Of a stretch of DNA of 64,000 nucleotides, positions 29,010 through 37,777 are shown one piece after another; within the stretch, counting starts at the first letter, position 1, and each line of letters begins with the position of its first letter. The position numbers were made by a program, and so were the translations under genes. The notes beneath the pieces are model-generated. The model was not told the origin of the DNA and made no database searches. It saw nothing but the letters and a program-made list of their open reading frames with translations. This stretch comes from Chromohalobacter sp. 296-RDG (GTDB lineage: Bacteria; Pseudomonadota; Gammaproteobacteria; Pseudomonadales; Halomonadaceae), in assembly GCF_029889885.1 (NCBI RefSeq), contig NZ_JARANY010000004.1:85885-149884 (forward strand). Direction: 5' to 3'.

Positions 29010-30598
29010 GCAATTGCGCACAACGCTTGCTCGACCTGCTCGTCGCCCACGGTATCGATACCGTCTTCGGTATCCCCGGCGTACATACCGTCGAGTTGTA
29101 TCGCGGTTTGCCCGACAGCGGCCTCGAGCACGTCACACCGCGCCACGAACAGGGCGCCGGCTTCATGGCCGACGGTTACGCCCGGGCGACCGGTAAACCG
29201 GCCGCCTGCTTCATCATCAGCGGGCCGGGCATGACCAATATCGCCACCGCCATGGGCCAGGCGCTGGCCGATTCGGTGCCAATGCTGGTGATTTCCAGCG
29301 TCAATCGCCGCGATACCTTGGGGCGCGGTCAAGGATGCCTTCATGAGCTTCCCGATCAGCAGCGCACCCTGGACGGCGTCAGCGTTTTCAGTCATACCCT
29401 GCATACGCCCGAGGCACTGCCCGAGGTGCTGGGGCGCGCATTCGCCATCTTCAAGAGCGCTCGCCCCGGCCCGGTACACATCGAGATTCCGCTGGATGTG
29501 ATGCCGCAGGCTTGCCCGGCGCTCGAGCCCAAGATCACCGAGTTTTTCCCACCGGCGGCGCCGGATGCCGCACTGGCCTGGGCCGCCGACTGGCTGGCCG
29601 ACGCCGAACGCCCTCTGGTGCTACTCGGGGGCGGCTGCGCGGCGGCCAGCGACGCCGTGCGCGCCCTCGTCGAACGCCTTGATGCACCCACCATGACCAC
29701 CATCAACGCCAAGGGCATGCTGGGATGCGACCACCCGTTGGATCTCGGTGCCTGCGCGAGCCTGCCCGCCGGACGCGAACTCGCGCGCCACGCCGACGTG
29801 GTGCTGGCGCTGGGCACGGAACTCGGTGAGACCGACTACGACCTGACCTTCAACGGCGGCTTCCAGCTCGACGGACGGCTGATCCGCGTAGACATCGACA
29901 CCCAGCAACTGGCGCGTAACCAAGCCGCCGACCTTGCCCTGCTCGCCGATGTCGGTGAAGTCGCCCAGGGACTGCTCACACGCTTGCCGACGCAGTCCTC
30001 TCGCGGCGGCGCCGGGCGCGTCTCACACACCAGGACGGCACTCGCGCTGCGTGACGCCGAGGACGTCGCGCCCTACGCCGCTTTTCTCGACACGCTGCGC
30101 GAGGCGTTGCCCGACGCCACCATCGTTGGCGACTCCACGGGGCCGGTGTATGCCGGCAACTTCATCGCCGAGATGCCTGCGCCACGCCGTTGGTTCAACG
30201 CCGCCACTGGCTACGGCACGCTGGGTTACGGATTGCCCGCCGCCTTGGGTGCAGCACTGGGCGTGCCCGAGCGGCCGGTGATCGCACTGGTCGGCGACGG
30301 CGGGCTCATGTTCACCCTCGGTGAAATCGCCACCGCGCGCGAGACCGGCGTGCCCATGGCGATCGTGATCTGGAATAACGCGGGGTATGGCGAGATCCGC
30401 CGCTACATGGACGCCCAGGACGTGCCACGTCTAGGTGTTGATCTTGCCGCACCGGATTTCGTGACACTGGCCCGCTCGATGGACTGCCACGGCGTGCGCG
30501 TGTCGACGCGTGCCGCGCTGCACCAGGCACTGCAGGCTTCGCGCCAGGCGCCGGGGCCGACCCTGATCGACGTCGAGGCCGACAGCTGGTCCGCTTGA
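29006..30598 (+). CDS. aruI: Thiamine-diphosphate-dependent decarboxylase, AruI-like (5-guanidino-2-oxopentanoate decarboxylase)
   Basis: 530 residues with the acetolactate-synthase-like three-domain fold: activating Glu E48 in RHEQGAGFMADGYAR, central domain with LLGGGCAAASDAV, and TPP-binding GDGGLMFTLGEI...NN near residues 433-460. In Pseudomonas AruI decarboxylates the 2-keto acid from arginine transamination to 4-guanidinobutyraldehyde; the aruH-like gene two genes downstream supports this. Overlaps the HD gene (ATGA). Other 2-keto acids are possible; no FAD-specific evidence for true acetolactate synthase. Confidence 0.75.
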   Translation: MSNCAQRLLDLLVAHGIDTVFGIPGVHTVELYRGLPDSGLEHVTPRHEQGAGFMADGYARATGKPAACFIISGPGMTNIATAMGQALADSVPMLVISSVNRRDTLGRGQGCLHELPDQQRTLDGVSVFSHTLHTPEALPEVLGRAFAIFKSARPGPVHIEIPLDVMPQACPALEPKITEFFPPAAPDAALAWAADWLADAERPLVLLGGGCAAASDAVRALVERLDAPTMTTINAKGMLGCDHPLDLGACASLPAGRELARHADVVLALGTELGETDYDLTFNGGFQLDGRLIRVDIDTQQLARNQAADLALLADVGEVAQGLLTRLPTQSSRGGAGRVSHTRTALALRDAEDVAPYAAFLDTLREALPDATIVGDSTGPVYAGNFIAEMPAPRRWFNAATGYGTLGYGLPAALGAALGVPERPVIALVGDGGLMFTLGEIATARETGVPMAIVIWNNAGYGEIRRYMDAQDVPRLGVDLAAPDFVTLARSMDCHGVRVSTRAALHQALQASRQAPGPTLIDVEADSWSA

Positions 30599-30624
30599 AT
30601 TCATCGTATTTAACAGGAGAGATC

Positions 30625-31557
30625 ATGCGACGCACCACCACGCGGCTGCTGGCCGCCCTTGCCCTACTACCTCTGGCAGCCCACGCCACCGACGAGGCTA
30701 CCCAGGTCTCCTTCGTCGCTCCGCCGTGGCCCGGCGTCACGGTCAAGACCGAAATCATGGCACAGATCCTCGCCCCGCTGGGCTATACCAACGAACGCCA
30801 GGAGCTCAGCAGCACGGTGGGCTACAAGACCTTGCAGACCGGCGACAGCGACGTTTTTCTCGCCGGCTGGCTTCCCGCCCAGCAGGACAGCTACGACGCC
30901 GCGATGGACGATGGCACCATCATCGATCTGGGCAATAACGTCACCGGCGCGCGCATGGGCTTCGCGGTGCCCGATTATGTGTATGAGGCCGGCGTGACCA
31001 GCGCCGAGCAGCTCGACGATCCCGAGAACCGCGAACGTTTCGAGGGCCGCTACTATTCCATCGAGTCCGGCTCGACGGTCAGCGACTTCATCCACGACGC
31101 CAAGCGTAACGACACCTACGGCCTGGGCGACTGGGAACTGCTGGAGTCCTCGACGCCGGGGATGCTCAGCGCGGTGCGCAGCGCCTACGACGAAAAGCGT
31201 TGGATCGCCTTCTACGGCTGGACGCCGCACTGGATGGTGCCGGAATTCGACATGCATATCCTCGACGACCCTGAAGGCATCTATGGCGATAACCAGGGCC
31301 GCAGCGACGTGCGCACCATCGTCGCCAAGCCCTTCAGCGAGGCCAACCCCAACCTCATGCGTTTGCTCGATCAATTCGTGCTCAGCGCCAAGCAACAAAG
31401 CGATTTCATCCGCGAGTACGGTCTGAAAGAGCGCGAGCTCGAGGCGGTAGCCCACGAGTGGTTGCAAAACCATCCCGACGAGCTGGCCGAGTTCCTCGAC
31501 GGCGTGACCACGCGTGACGGTGAGCCCGGCCTGGCAGCGGTCAAGGCCAGCTTGTAA
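30625..31557 (+). CDS. Betaine/choline-type ABC substrate-binding protein (OpuAC family)
   Basis: 310 residues, signal peptide with cleavage after AHA (about residue 21), then a ProX/OpuAC-like fold (SFVAPPWPGVTVKTEIMAQIL, WLPAQQDSYD, FYGWTPHWM, with tryptophans suited to a quaternary-ammonium cage). AGGAG precedes ATG 30625. Matching permease and ATPase genes are absent; the downstream importer is of the amino-acid type. It may feed trimethylammonium compounds for the TmpAB-like pair through an unlinked transporter, or sense them. Confidence 0.85.
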   Translation: MRRTTTRLLAALALLPLAAHATDEATQVSFVAPPWPGVTVKTEIMAQILAPLGYTNERQELSSTVGYKTLQTGDSDVFLAGWLPAQQDSYDAAMDDGTIIDLGNNVTGARMGFAVPDYVYEAGVTSAEQLDDPENRERFEGRYYSIESGSTVSDFIHDAKRNDTYGLGDWELLESSTPGMLSAVRSAYDEKRWIAFYGWTPHWMVPEFDMHILDDPEGIYGDNQGRSDVRTIVAKPFSEANPNLMRLLDQFVLSAKQQSDFIREYGLKERELEAVAHEWLQNHPDELAEFLDGVTTRDGEPGLAAVKASL

Positions 31558-31600
31558 CGCACGGCGTGTAACGCACCGACGACGCTAACGAGGAACCTGC

Positions 31601-32791
31601 ATGCACTATTCCCGACTGACCCAGCGCATCGCCGGCGAGGGCGCCGCCGCCTGGGATATCCACTACCGCGCCCTGGCGCGGCAGGCCGAGGGCGAGGACG
31701 TGATCATCCTCTCGGTGGGCGATCCGGATTTCGCCACGCCGACCCCCATCGTCGACAGCGCGGTCGATAGCTTGCGTGCCGGCGCCACGCACTATGCCGA
31801 TGTACAGGGCAAGACGCGGCTACGCGAACTGATCGCCCACCATCACCGTCAGACCGGCGGTGCACCAGCGACCCATGCCGACAACGTGGCGGTGCTGGCC
31901 GGCGCCCAGTGCGGCCTGTATGCCGTGGCGCAGTGCGTGCTCGATCCCGGCGACGAAGTGATCGTGCCCGAGCCGATGTACGTCACCTACGAAGCGGCCC
32001 TGCAAGCCGCCGGCGCGACCCTGGTGCGCGTACCGCTGCGCGCGGAAAACGACTTCCAGCCCGATCCGGCCGACTTCGCCGCCGCCGTGACGCCGCGCAC
32101 CCGGGCGCTGCTGCTCAACAGCCCGCACAACCCCACCGGCCAGGTGTTCACGCGGGCGCACTGGGAGGCGCTGGCCACGCTGTGTCGCGAGCACGACCTG
32201 TGGCTGCTTTCCGATGCGGTCTACGCCGAGCTGGTCCACGACGGCGAACCGTTCTCGCCGGACAGCCTGTCCGGCATGAGTGAGCGCACTGCCATCATCA
32301 ATAGCCTCTCCAAGTCGCATGCGATGACCGGCTGGCGACTGGGCTGGGTAGTCGGCCCCGAGCCCCTGATCCAGCACCTGAGCCACCTGGCGCTATGCAT
32401 GCTCTACGGCTGTCCCGATTTCATTCAGGACGCCGCCTGTGAGGCGCTGGCTAATCCGCCTGCAGCGCTCGCCGAGATGCGTCATGCCTACCGGACACGC
32501 CGCGATACCGTGCTCGAGGCGCTCGCCGACAGCCCGAATGTCGAGGCGCTGTGCCCGGCAGCCGGCATGTTCATGATGATCGATATCCGCCGCACCGGGC
32601 TTTCCGCGCAGGCCTTCGCCGACCGTCTGCTCGACGAGCAGGGCGTCTCGGCACTCGCCGGCGACGCCTTCGGGCCCTCGGCGGCGGGCTTCGTGCGCTT
32701 GAGCCTGACGGTGGACGCCGAACGCCTGCGTGAGGCATGCCGGCGCCTGGCGCGTTGCGCCGATGAATGTCGAGCGACCGCCCAAGCATGA
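31601..32791 (+). CDS. aruH: Arginine:pyruvate transaminase, AruH-like
   Basis: 396-residue class I PLP aminotransferase. PLP lysine in NSLSKSHAMTGWRLGWVVGP, NSPHNPTGQ and SDAVYAELVHDG. The start MHYSRLTQRIAGEGAAAWDIHYRALA and the run LSAQAFADRLLDEQGVS follow P. aeruginosa AruH as I recall it almost residue for residue, so substrate assignment is better than usual for this superfamily. Product 2-keto-5-guanidinovalerate would go to the AruI-like decarboxylase in the same operon. GAGGAA lies upstream of the start. Confidence 0.85.
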   Translation: MHYSRLTQRIAGEGAAAWDIHYRALARQAEGEDVIILSVGDPDFATPTPIVDSAVDSLRAGATHYADVQGKTRLRELIAHHHRQTGGAPATHADNVAVLAGAQCGLYAVAQCVLDPGDEVIVPEPMYVTYEAALQAAGATLVRVPLRAENDFQPDPADFAAAVTPRTRALLLNSPHNPTGQVFTRAHWEALATLCREHDLWLLSDAVYAELVHDGEPFSPDSLSGMSERTAIINSLSKSHAMTGWRLGWVVGPEPLIQHLSHLALCMLYGCPDFIQDAACEALANPPAALAEMRHAYRTRRDTVLEALADSPNVEALCPAAGMFMMIDIRRTGLSAQAFADRLLDEQGVSALAGDAFGPSAAGFVRLSLTVDAERLREACRRLARCADECRATAQA

Positions 32792-32852
32792 CCCACGCGC
32801 GACCCCGGAGAATTCGCCGGGTCGCGATCTTTTCACCCACTGCAGGAGGGGT

Positions 32853-33644
32853 ATGGCTAATCACAAAAATCTGGCCATCGAGGCCCGTCACCTGGTCAAG
32901 CGCTACGCCGAGCTGGAGGTCCTCAAGGACGTCTCCCTCGATGTGCATGAAGGCCACGTGGTCTCGATCATCGGCTCCAGTGGCTCCGGCAAGAGCACCT
33001 TGCTGCGCTGCATGAACCTCCTCGAAACGCCTGACAGCGGCGACCTGACCATCGCCGGCGAGTCGCTAAACTTTTCCCAGGACACTCGCCATAGCGCCTC
33101 CCAAGGCAGTCGAACCGGCATCAAGCGCCGTCAACTGCAACGCCTGCGTACCCAGGTCAGCATGGTCTTTCAGCAATTCAATCTATGGCCGCATCTGAGC
33201 GTGCTCGGCAATGTCATCGAAGCCCCCGTGCGCGTGCGTGGCCTGTCCAAACGCGAGGCCGTGACGCTGGGTGAGCATTACCTGGAGCGGGTCGGCATGG
33301 CCGATAAGCGCGACCAATATCCCGCCTATCTTTCCGGCGGTCAGCAACAGCGCGTCGCCATCGCCCGGGCCCTGGCCATGGAGCCGCGAGTATTGCTGTT
33401 CGACGAACCCACCTCGGCCCTCGACCCGGAACTCGTCAACGAGGTACTCGGCGTCATCCACGGTCTCGCCGAGGAGGGCCGCACCATGCTGCTGGTCACC
33501 CACGAAATGGGCTTCGCCCGCGACGTCTCTCACCAGGTGGCCTTCCTGCACCAGGGCTGCGTCGAGGAAATCGGCACCCCGGCACATGTTTTCGAAACCG
33601 CGACCAGCGAGCGCTGCCGTCAGTTCGTCTCGAGCGTGGCCTGA
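32853..33644 (+). CDS. Basic amino acid ABC transporter, ATP-binding subunit (AotP/HisP-like)
   Basis: 263 residues: Walker A GSSGSGKST at 41-49, signature LSGGQQQR at 160-167, Walker B LLFDEP at 181-186, then SALDPELVNEVL and the switch histidine in LVTHEMGFARD. The extra 20-residue loop after the Walker A domain (FSQDTRHSASQGSRTG) is typical of HisP/AotP. AGGAGG precedes ATG 32853. Drives the importer with the next three genes; arginine/ornithine is the likely substrate from context with aruH. Confidence 0.88.
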   Translation: MANHKNLAIEARHLVKRYAELEVLKDVSLDVHEGHVVSIIGSSGSGKSTLLRCMNLLETPDSGDLTIAGESLNFSQDTRHSASQGSRTGIKRRQLQRLRTQVSMVFQQFNLWPHLSVLGNVIEAPVRVRGLSKREAVTLGEHYLERVGMADKRDQYPAYLSGGQQQRVAIARALAMEPRVLLFDEPTSALDPELVNEVLGVIHGLAEEGRTMLLVTHEMGFARDVSHQVAFLHQGCVEEIGTPAHVFETATSERCRQFVSSVA

Positions 33645-33720
33645 GCCTTTCACGTGGCGCCGCCAGCGGTGCCATATCATCCCGGGCCCTCACGGCCCGA
33701 CACAACAACGATGGGGAACC

Positions 33721-34509
33721 ATGATGATCAAGCAACTGACAGCGACCCTGATGCAGACAGCGGGCCTCGTCCTGCTGGCGCTGAGCGCGACCTCGGCGAT
33801 GGCGGACGAGCCGCTCAAGATCGGCATCTCCGCGGAGCCCTACCCACCGTTCACCTACAAGGACGCCAACGGCAGCTGGACCGGCTTCGAAGTCGAGCTG
33901 GGCCAGGCACTCTGTGAGGAGATGAACGCCGCGTGCGACATCACGCCGACCGGATGGGGTGGGATTTTCCCGGCGCTCAAAAGCGGCAAGATCGATATGA
34001 TCATGAACTCGCTATCGATCACTGAGAAACGCAAGCGCGTCATTGCCTTCAGCGACCCGTACTATTTCACGCCTTCGGCGTACGTCACCGCCAAGACCAA
34101 CGACATGCAAATTCCCGACGATCTCGACGGCAAGATTCTCGGCGTTCAAGGGTCGACCACGAATGCCACCTTCGCGCGCCGCTCGCTGGCCGATACCGGG
34201 GTCGAGCTCAAGGTCTACGACCAGCAGGAACAGGCCAACCGCGACCTGCTCGCCGGACGTGTCGATGCCATCCTTGCCGACAAGATCGCCATGACGGAAT
34301 TCGTCGAGCGCGACGCTGCCCAGGACTTCGAGATCCGTGCCACCGCGCCGCGTGACGATGCCTTCGGCGACGGCGTGGGCATTGGTCTGCGCCAGGACGA
34401 CGACGCCCTGCGCGACAAGCTCAACGCCGCGATCGCCAGCGTGCTCGACAACGGCCGCTGCGCCGAGCTCTCCCAGCAGTACTTCGGTACCGACATCTGC
34501 GGCGGTTGA
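33721..34509 (+). CDS. Basic amino acid ABC transporter, periplasmic binding protein
   Basis: 262 residues; signal peptide to about residue 28 (AMA-DE), then SBP family 3 landmarks KIGISAEPYPPFTYKDANGSWTGFEVEL, GWGGIFPALKSGKIDMI and VQGSTTNATF. A C-terminal Cys pair (C-A-E-L ... D-I-C-G-G) is typical of ArgT/HisJ/AotJ-like proteins. Second gene of the importer module, 76 bp after the ATPase gene. Confidence 0.88.
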   Translation: MMIKQLTATLMQTAGLVLLALSATSAMADEPLKIGISAEPYPPFTYKDANGSWTGFEVELGQALCEEMNAACDITPTGWGGIFPALKSGKIDMIMNSLSITEKRKRVIAFSDPYYFTPSAYVTAKTNDMQIPDDLDGKILGVQGSTTNATFARRSLADTGVELKVYDQQEQANRDLLAGRVDAILADKIAMTEFVERDAAQDFEIRATAPRDDAFGDGVGIGLRQDDDALRDKLNAAIASVLDNGRCAELSQQYFGTDICGG

Positions 34510-34578
34510 TCCGCCTCGCGATCCGCCGGTCGGGCCCTGCTCGGCCGGTCCCGTTTCCGACACTGCGAGACTTCGACC

Positions 34579-35283
34579 ATGCCAAGCGATCATAGCAATA
34601 GCCTGCTGGAATGGCTCGGCCCGATCCTGCAAGGCGCCCTGGTGACACTGGAAATCGCCTTGCTGGCCTATGCCATCGGGCTCGTCCTGGGGCTACTCGG
34701 GGCCACGGCACGCCTCAGCCCCTGGCGCCCCCTGCGCGGCCTGGGTACGGCGTATTCCACGCTGGTCCGCGCCATTCCCGAATTACTGTTGATCATCCTG
34801 CTGTATTACGCCGGCAGCCAGGCGCTCAATGCCCTGCTCGCCAAACTCGGCGGCGACATGCACATCGAGATCAGCGGTTTCGTCACTGCCGTGGGCGTGC
34901 TCGCCTTCGTTCAGGGCGCCTACATGACCGAGGTCTTCCGTGGCGCCATCCAGGCGATCCCCAAGGGACAACTGGAAGCCGCCGACGCCTATGGCTTTTC
35001 GCGCCCGACACGCTTTTACCGCATCGTGCTGCCCGGCATGCTGCCCAACGCCCTGCCCGGGATGTCCAACCTGTGGCTGATCCTGGTCAAGGACACCGCA
35101 TTGATCAGCGTGATCGGCTTCGAGGAGTTGTTCTTCACCGCCCAACAAGCGGCCGCCAGCACTCGCGACTATGCCCTGTTCTACGCCCTCGCTGGCGCGC
35201 TCTATCTGGTCATGACGCTGGGCTCCAACGCCTTGTTCGCCCGCGCGGAGCGTCACGTCCGCCGCGGCCAGCCCAGCGCCTAG
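34579..35283 (+). CDS. Basic amino acid ABC transporter permease (HisQ/AotQ-like)
   Basis: 234 residues with about five transmembrane segments and the EAA coupling loop (QLEAADAYGFSRPTRFYRIVLPGMLPNALPG) near residues 130-160 that docks the ATPase. First of two homologous permeases in the importer; 69 bp after the binding-protein gene. Confidence 0.9.
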   Translation: MPSDHSNSLLEWLGPILQGALVTLEIALLAYAIGLVLGLLGATARLSPWRPLRGLGTAYSTLVRAIPELLLIILLYYAGSQALNALLAKLGGDMHIEISGFVTAVGVLAFVQGAYMTEVFRGAIQAIPKGQLEAADAYGFSRPTRFYRIVLPGMLPNALPGMSNLWLILVKDTALISVIGFEELFFTAQQAAASTRDYALFYALAGALYLVMTLGSNALFARAERHVRRGQPSA

Positions 35284-35321
35284 TCGACATCGACTAGCTC
35301 GCATCGAGGAGTATCCCTGCC

Positions 35322-36053
35322 ATGGACTTTTCCTGGCTGAGCGATCCGTTCTATCAAAAAGCCCTCTGGACTGGCTTCGTCAATACCCTGTGGCTGGTCG
35401 CCGTCTCGGCCGTCTGCGGTTTCGCGCTGGCAGTGACCTTCGCCATGATCCGCCTGCGCGGCCCACGCCCGTTGGCCATGCTGGTCACCGGACTGACCAC
35501 GGTAGTACGCGGCACGCCGTTGCTCGTGCAGTTGTTCTTTTTCTACGACGGCGTGGGACGCTTGCTGCCGGAGATCCCCGGCCTGCAGGAGAGCCTGATC
35601 TGGCCGCTGCTGCGCGATCCGTTCTTCTACGGCACGCTGACCTTCACGCTGAGCGTCGGCGCCTACACGGGCGAGGTCCTGCGCGGAGCGCTATTGAGCG
35701 TACCCGAGGGCGAGCTCGCCGCCGGCCGCGCCTTCGGCCTGAGCCCTTGGCAGATTCTCTATCGGCTGTGGCTGCCGCGCGCCATCCAGATGTGCCTGCC
35801 CACGCTGACCGGCGAGCTGATCCTGCTGCTCAAGTCGGTGCCCCTGGTCTCGACCATCGCGCTGATGGATCTGCTCAAAGCCGCCAACATGGTGCGCGAC
35901 GAAACCTTCCTGGTATACGAGCCACTCCTGCTCATCGCTGGCATCTACCTGGCCCTGACTCTGGTGCTCACCAGCGTGATGCGCCTCATCGAGCAGCGTT
36001 TTCCAGGCGCTCGTCCCGCCACTCCCAAGCGCCGACGCCTGTTGCCCGGCTAG
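35322..36053 (+). CDS. Basic amino acid ABC transporter permease (HisM/AotM-like)
   Basis: 243 residues, five transmembrane segments, EAA loop (ELAAGRAFGLSPWQILYRLWLPRAI) near residues 127-151. Pairs with the preceding permease to form the channel. Last gene of the operon begun at 27271; ends 130 bp before the XdhC-like gene. Confidence 0.9.
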   Translation: MDFSWLSDPFYQKALWTGFVNTLWLVAVSAVCGFALAVTFAMIRLRGPRPLAMLVTGLTTVVRGTPLLVQLFFFYDGVGRLLPEIPGLQESLIWPLLRDPFFYGTLTFTLSVGAYTGEVLRGALLSVPEGELAAGRAFGLSPWQILYRLWLPRAIQMCLPTLTGELILLLKSVPLVSTIALMDLLKAANMVRDETFLVYEPLLLIAGIYLALTLVLTSVMRLIEQRFPGARPATPKRRRLLPG

Positions 36054-36073
36054 CCGGCGCGCGTACGCCGAGG

Positions 36074-36082
36074 TGTTACAAT
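36074..36082 (+). promoter_or_regulatory. Candidate extended -10 promoter for the xdhC-like gene
   Basis: TGT-TACAAT about 100 bp upstream of the ATG at 36184; no convincing -35. Confidence 0.35.
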
Positions 36083-36183
36083 GAGCGCCACGCAGGCAAG
36101 CGCCTGCCAAGGGAACATCGTACGGCCAGTTCATCGGAGCCGCACGACGTTCGACGTTCATTGATCGATTGGACGCCTCGAGC

Positions 36184-37155
36184 ATGCAGCACTTGGATTT
36201 GCAGGTCATCGAGCGAGCGCTCGACTGGGCCCGCGACGGTGAAACGGTATGGTTGTGCACGGTGCTGGCGACGTTCGGCTCGTCGCCCCGCGAGCCCGGT
36301 TCATTGTTCGTCGCACGCGGGGATGGCCGCCATGAAGGTTCCTTGTCGGGCGGATGTATCGAGGAGGACTTTCTCGAGCGCCTGACACAGGGCGCCTTCG
36401 AGTCGCCGGTCACCACGCTACGTTACGGTGATGGTCACGCCGAGGGGCCGACAGTCACCCTGCCCTGCGACGGCATTCTCGACGTCATGATCGAGCGCCT
36501 GCCGCCAACCCCCGAGCAGCTCGCCCATCTCGACGCCTTGTACGACGTCCTGCGTGGGCAGCGCCCGGCTATTCGCCAGGTCGATACCGCTACCGGGCTA
36601 GCGACACTTGCCGATGACGACAGCGAAGGTCCCCGAGTGACGCTAGATGAGCACCAAGCCCGGGTGCGCTTGGGACCGGTGGCACGCTTGATCGTGGCCG
36701 GCCTCTCGCCGGTCTCGATCGCTTGCGCCGAGTTCGCGCGCTCGCTGGGCTTCGAGGTCATCGTCTGCGACCCGCGTGAGGACGCCTGGCGGGATGTCGC
36801 GATACCGGGCGTCCAGACGCAGGTCACGCTGCCGTCCTCGTTCATCGCCTCGGGGGGATGTCATGCGGCGACGGCCGTGGTCGCCCTGACCCACGACCCA
36901 CGCCTCGACGACCTGACGATGATCGAGGCCGTGCGTACGTCGGCGTTTTATATCGGCGTCATGGGCTCGCGGCGCACCTCCACGGCGCGCGCCGAACGCT
37001 TGCAGCGCACCGGTGGGCTCAGTGAGGCCGATATCGAGCGCCTGCACATGCCCGTCGGCCTGGCGCTGGGGAGCAAGACGCCCGCCGAGATCGCACTGGC
37101 GGTGATGGCCGATATCGTGCGTGTGCGGCGCGGCAAGGCACGCGATGCACTCTGA
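36184..37155 (+). CDS. XdhC/CoxI family molybdenum-cofactor maturation protein (PaoD-like)
   Basis: 323 residues with the two-part XdhC structure: N-terminal XdhC_CoxI domain containing the conserved SGGCIEEDF (about 56-64), and a C-terminal Rossmann domain ending with FYIGVMGSRR and the LHMPVGLALGSKTPAEIALAV motif. Such chaperones insert the sulfurated cofactor into xanthine-oxidase-family enzymes. It converges with the PaoABC-like genes and overlaps the nucleotidyltransferase gene, matching PaoD plus MocA. TTG 36169 is a less likely start. Confidence 0.9.
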   Translation: MQHLDLQVIERALDWARDGETVWLCTVLATFGSSPREPGSLFVARGDGRHEGSLSGGCIEEDFLERLTQGAFESPVTTLRYGDGHAEGPTVTLPCDGILDVMIERLPPTPEQLAHLDALYDVLRGQRPAIRQVDTATGLATLADDDSEGPRVTLDEHQARVRLGPVARLIVAGLSPVSIACAEFARSLGFEVIVCDPREDAWRDVAIPGVQTQVTLPSSFIASGGCHAATAVVALTHDPRLDDLTMIEAVRTSAFYIGVMGSRRTSTARAERLQRTGGLSEADIERLHMPVGLALGSKTPAEIALAVMADIVRVRRGKARDAL

Positions 37156-37765
37156 ACGGGTGGTCGCCGTGATCATGGCCGCCGGCGGGTCGCGGCGTTT
37201 CGGGGAGGAGGACAAACGCCGCGCGAGCGGACCTTGGGAAGGTACGCTGCTCGGCGCCTCGTTGGCCAAGGCGCGCGAAGCGTTTGCATGCCATCGCGTG
37301 GTACTGCGTACCGGGGACGACCCCGCGCGCCTCGGACTTGCCGACGACACGCCGCTGATTCGTGCGACACGCGCCGAGCACGGCCTGGGCGCCAGCCTGG
37401 CCGAAGCCTTCGCGGCGCTCTCGCAGGACCCGTCACTCGCTGACGTTCAGGCAGCGGCGATCCTGCTCGGCGACATGCCTACCATCCGGCGCGATACCCT
37501 GCTTCACCTGCAGCGTCTCGCCGATGCCGAACACATCCTACGCCCCTGCCACGCCGGTCGTCCCGGCCACCCGGTACTGTTTGGGCGCGCGTTCTGGGCG
37601 GCACTCACATGCCTGGACGGCGACGCTGGAGCACGGCGGCTGATCCGCCAGCACCCCGAGCGCTACCGGGAATTCGAGGTCGATGACCCCGGCATCCTCC
37701 TGGATATCGACACGCCAGCGGACCTGAAGCGCATCACGCCGCCGGACGGTGACGCGACACGCTGA
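37145..37765 (+). CDS. mocA: Molybdopterin cytidylyltransferase-like nucleotidyltransferase (MocA-like)
   Basis: 206 residues, MobA-like fold with the nucleotide loop VIMAAGGSRRFG near residue 10, LLGDMPTI, and GRPGHPVLFGRAFWAAL; the terminal D-I-D-T-P-A-D-L is typical of MocA/CTP-type enzymes. Makes MCD cofactor, which PaoABC-type oxidoreductases need. Start at 37145 overlaps the XdhC-like gene by 11 bp. Confidence 0.85.
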   Translation: MHSERVVAVIMAAGGSRRFGEEDKRRASGPWEGTLLGASLAKAREAFACHRVVLRTGDDPARLGLADDTPLIRATRAEHGLGASLAEAFAALSQDPSLADVQAAAILLGDMPTIRRDTLLHLQRLADAEHILRPCHAGRPGHPVLFGRAFWAALTCLDGDAGARRLIRQHPERYREFEVDDPGILLDIDTPADLKRITPPDGDATR

Positions 37766-37777
37766 CGTCGGCGACCC

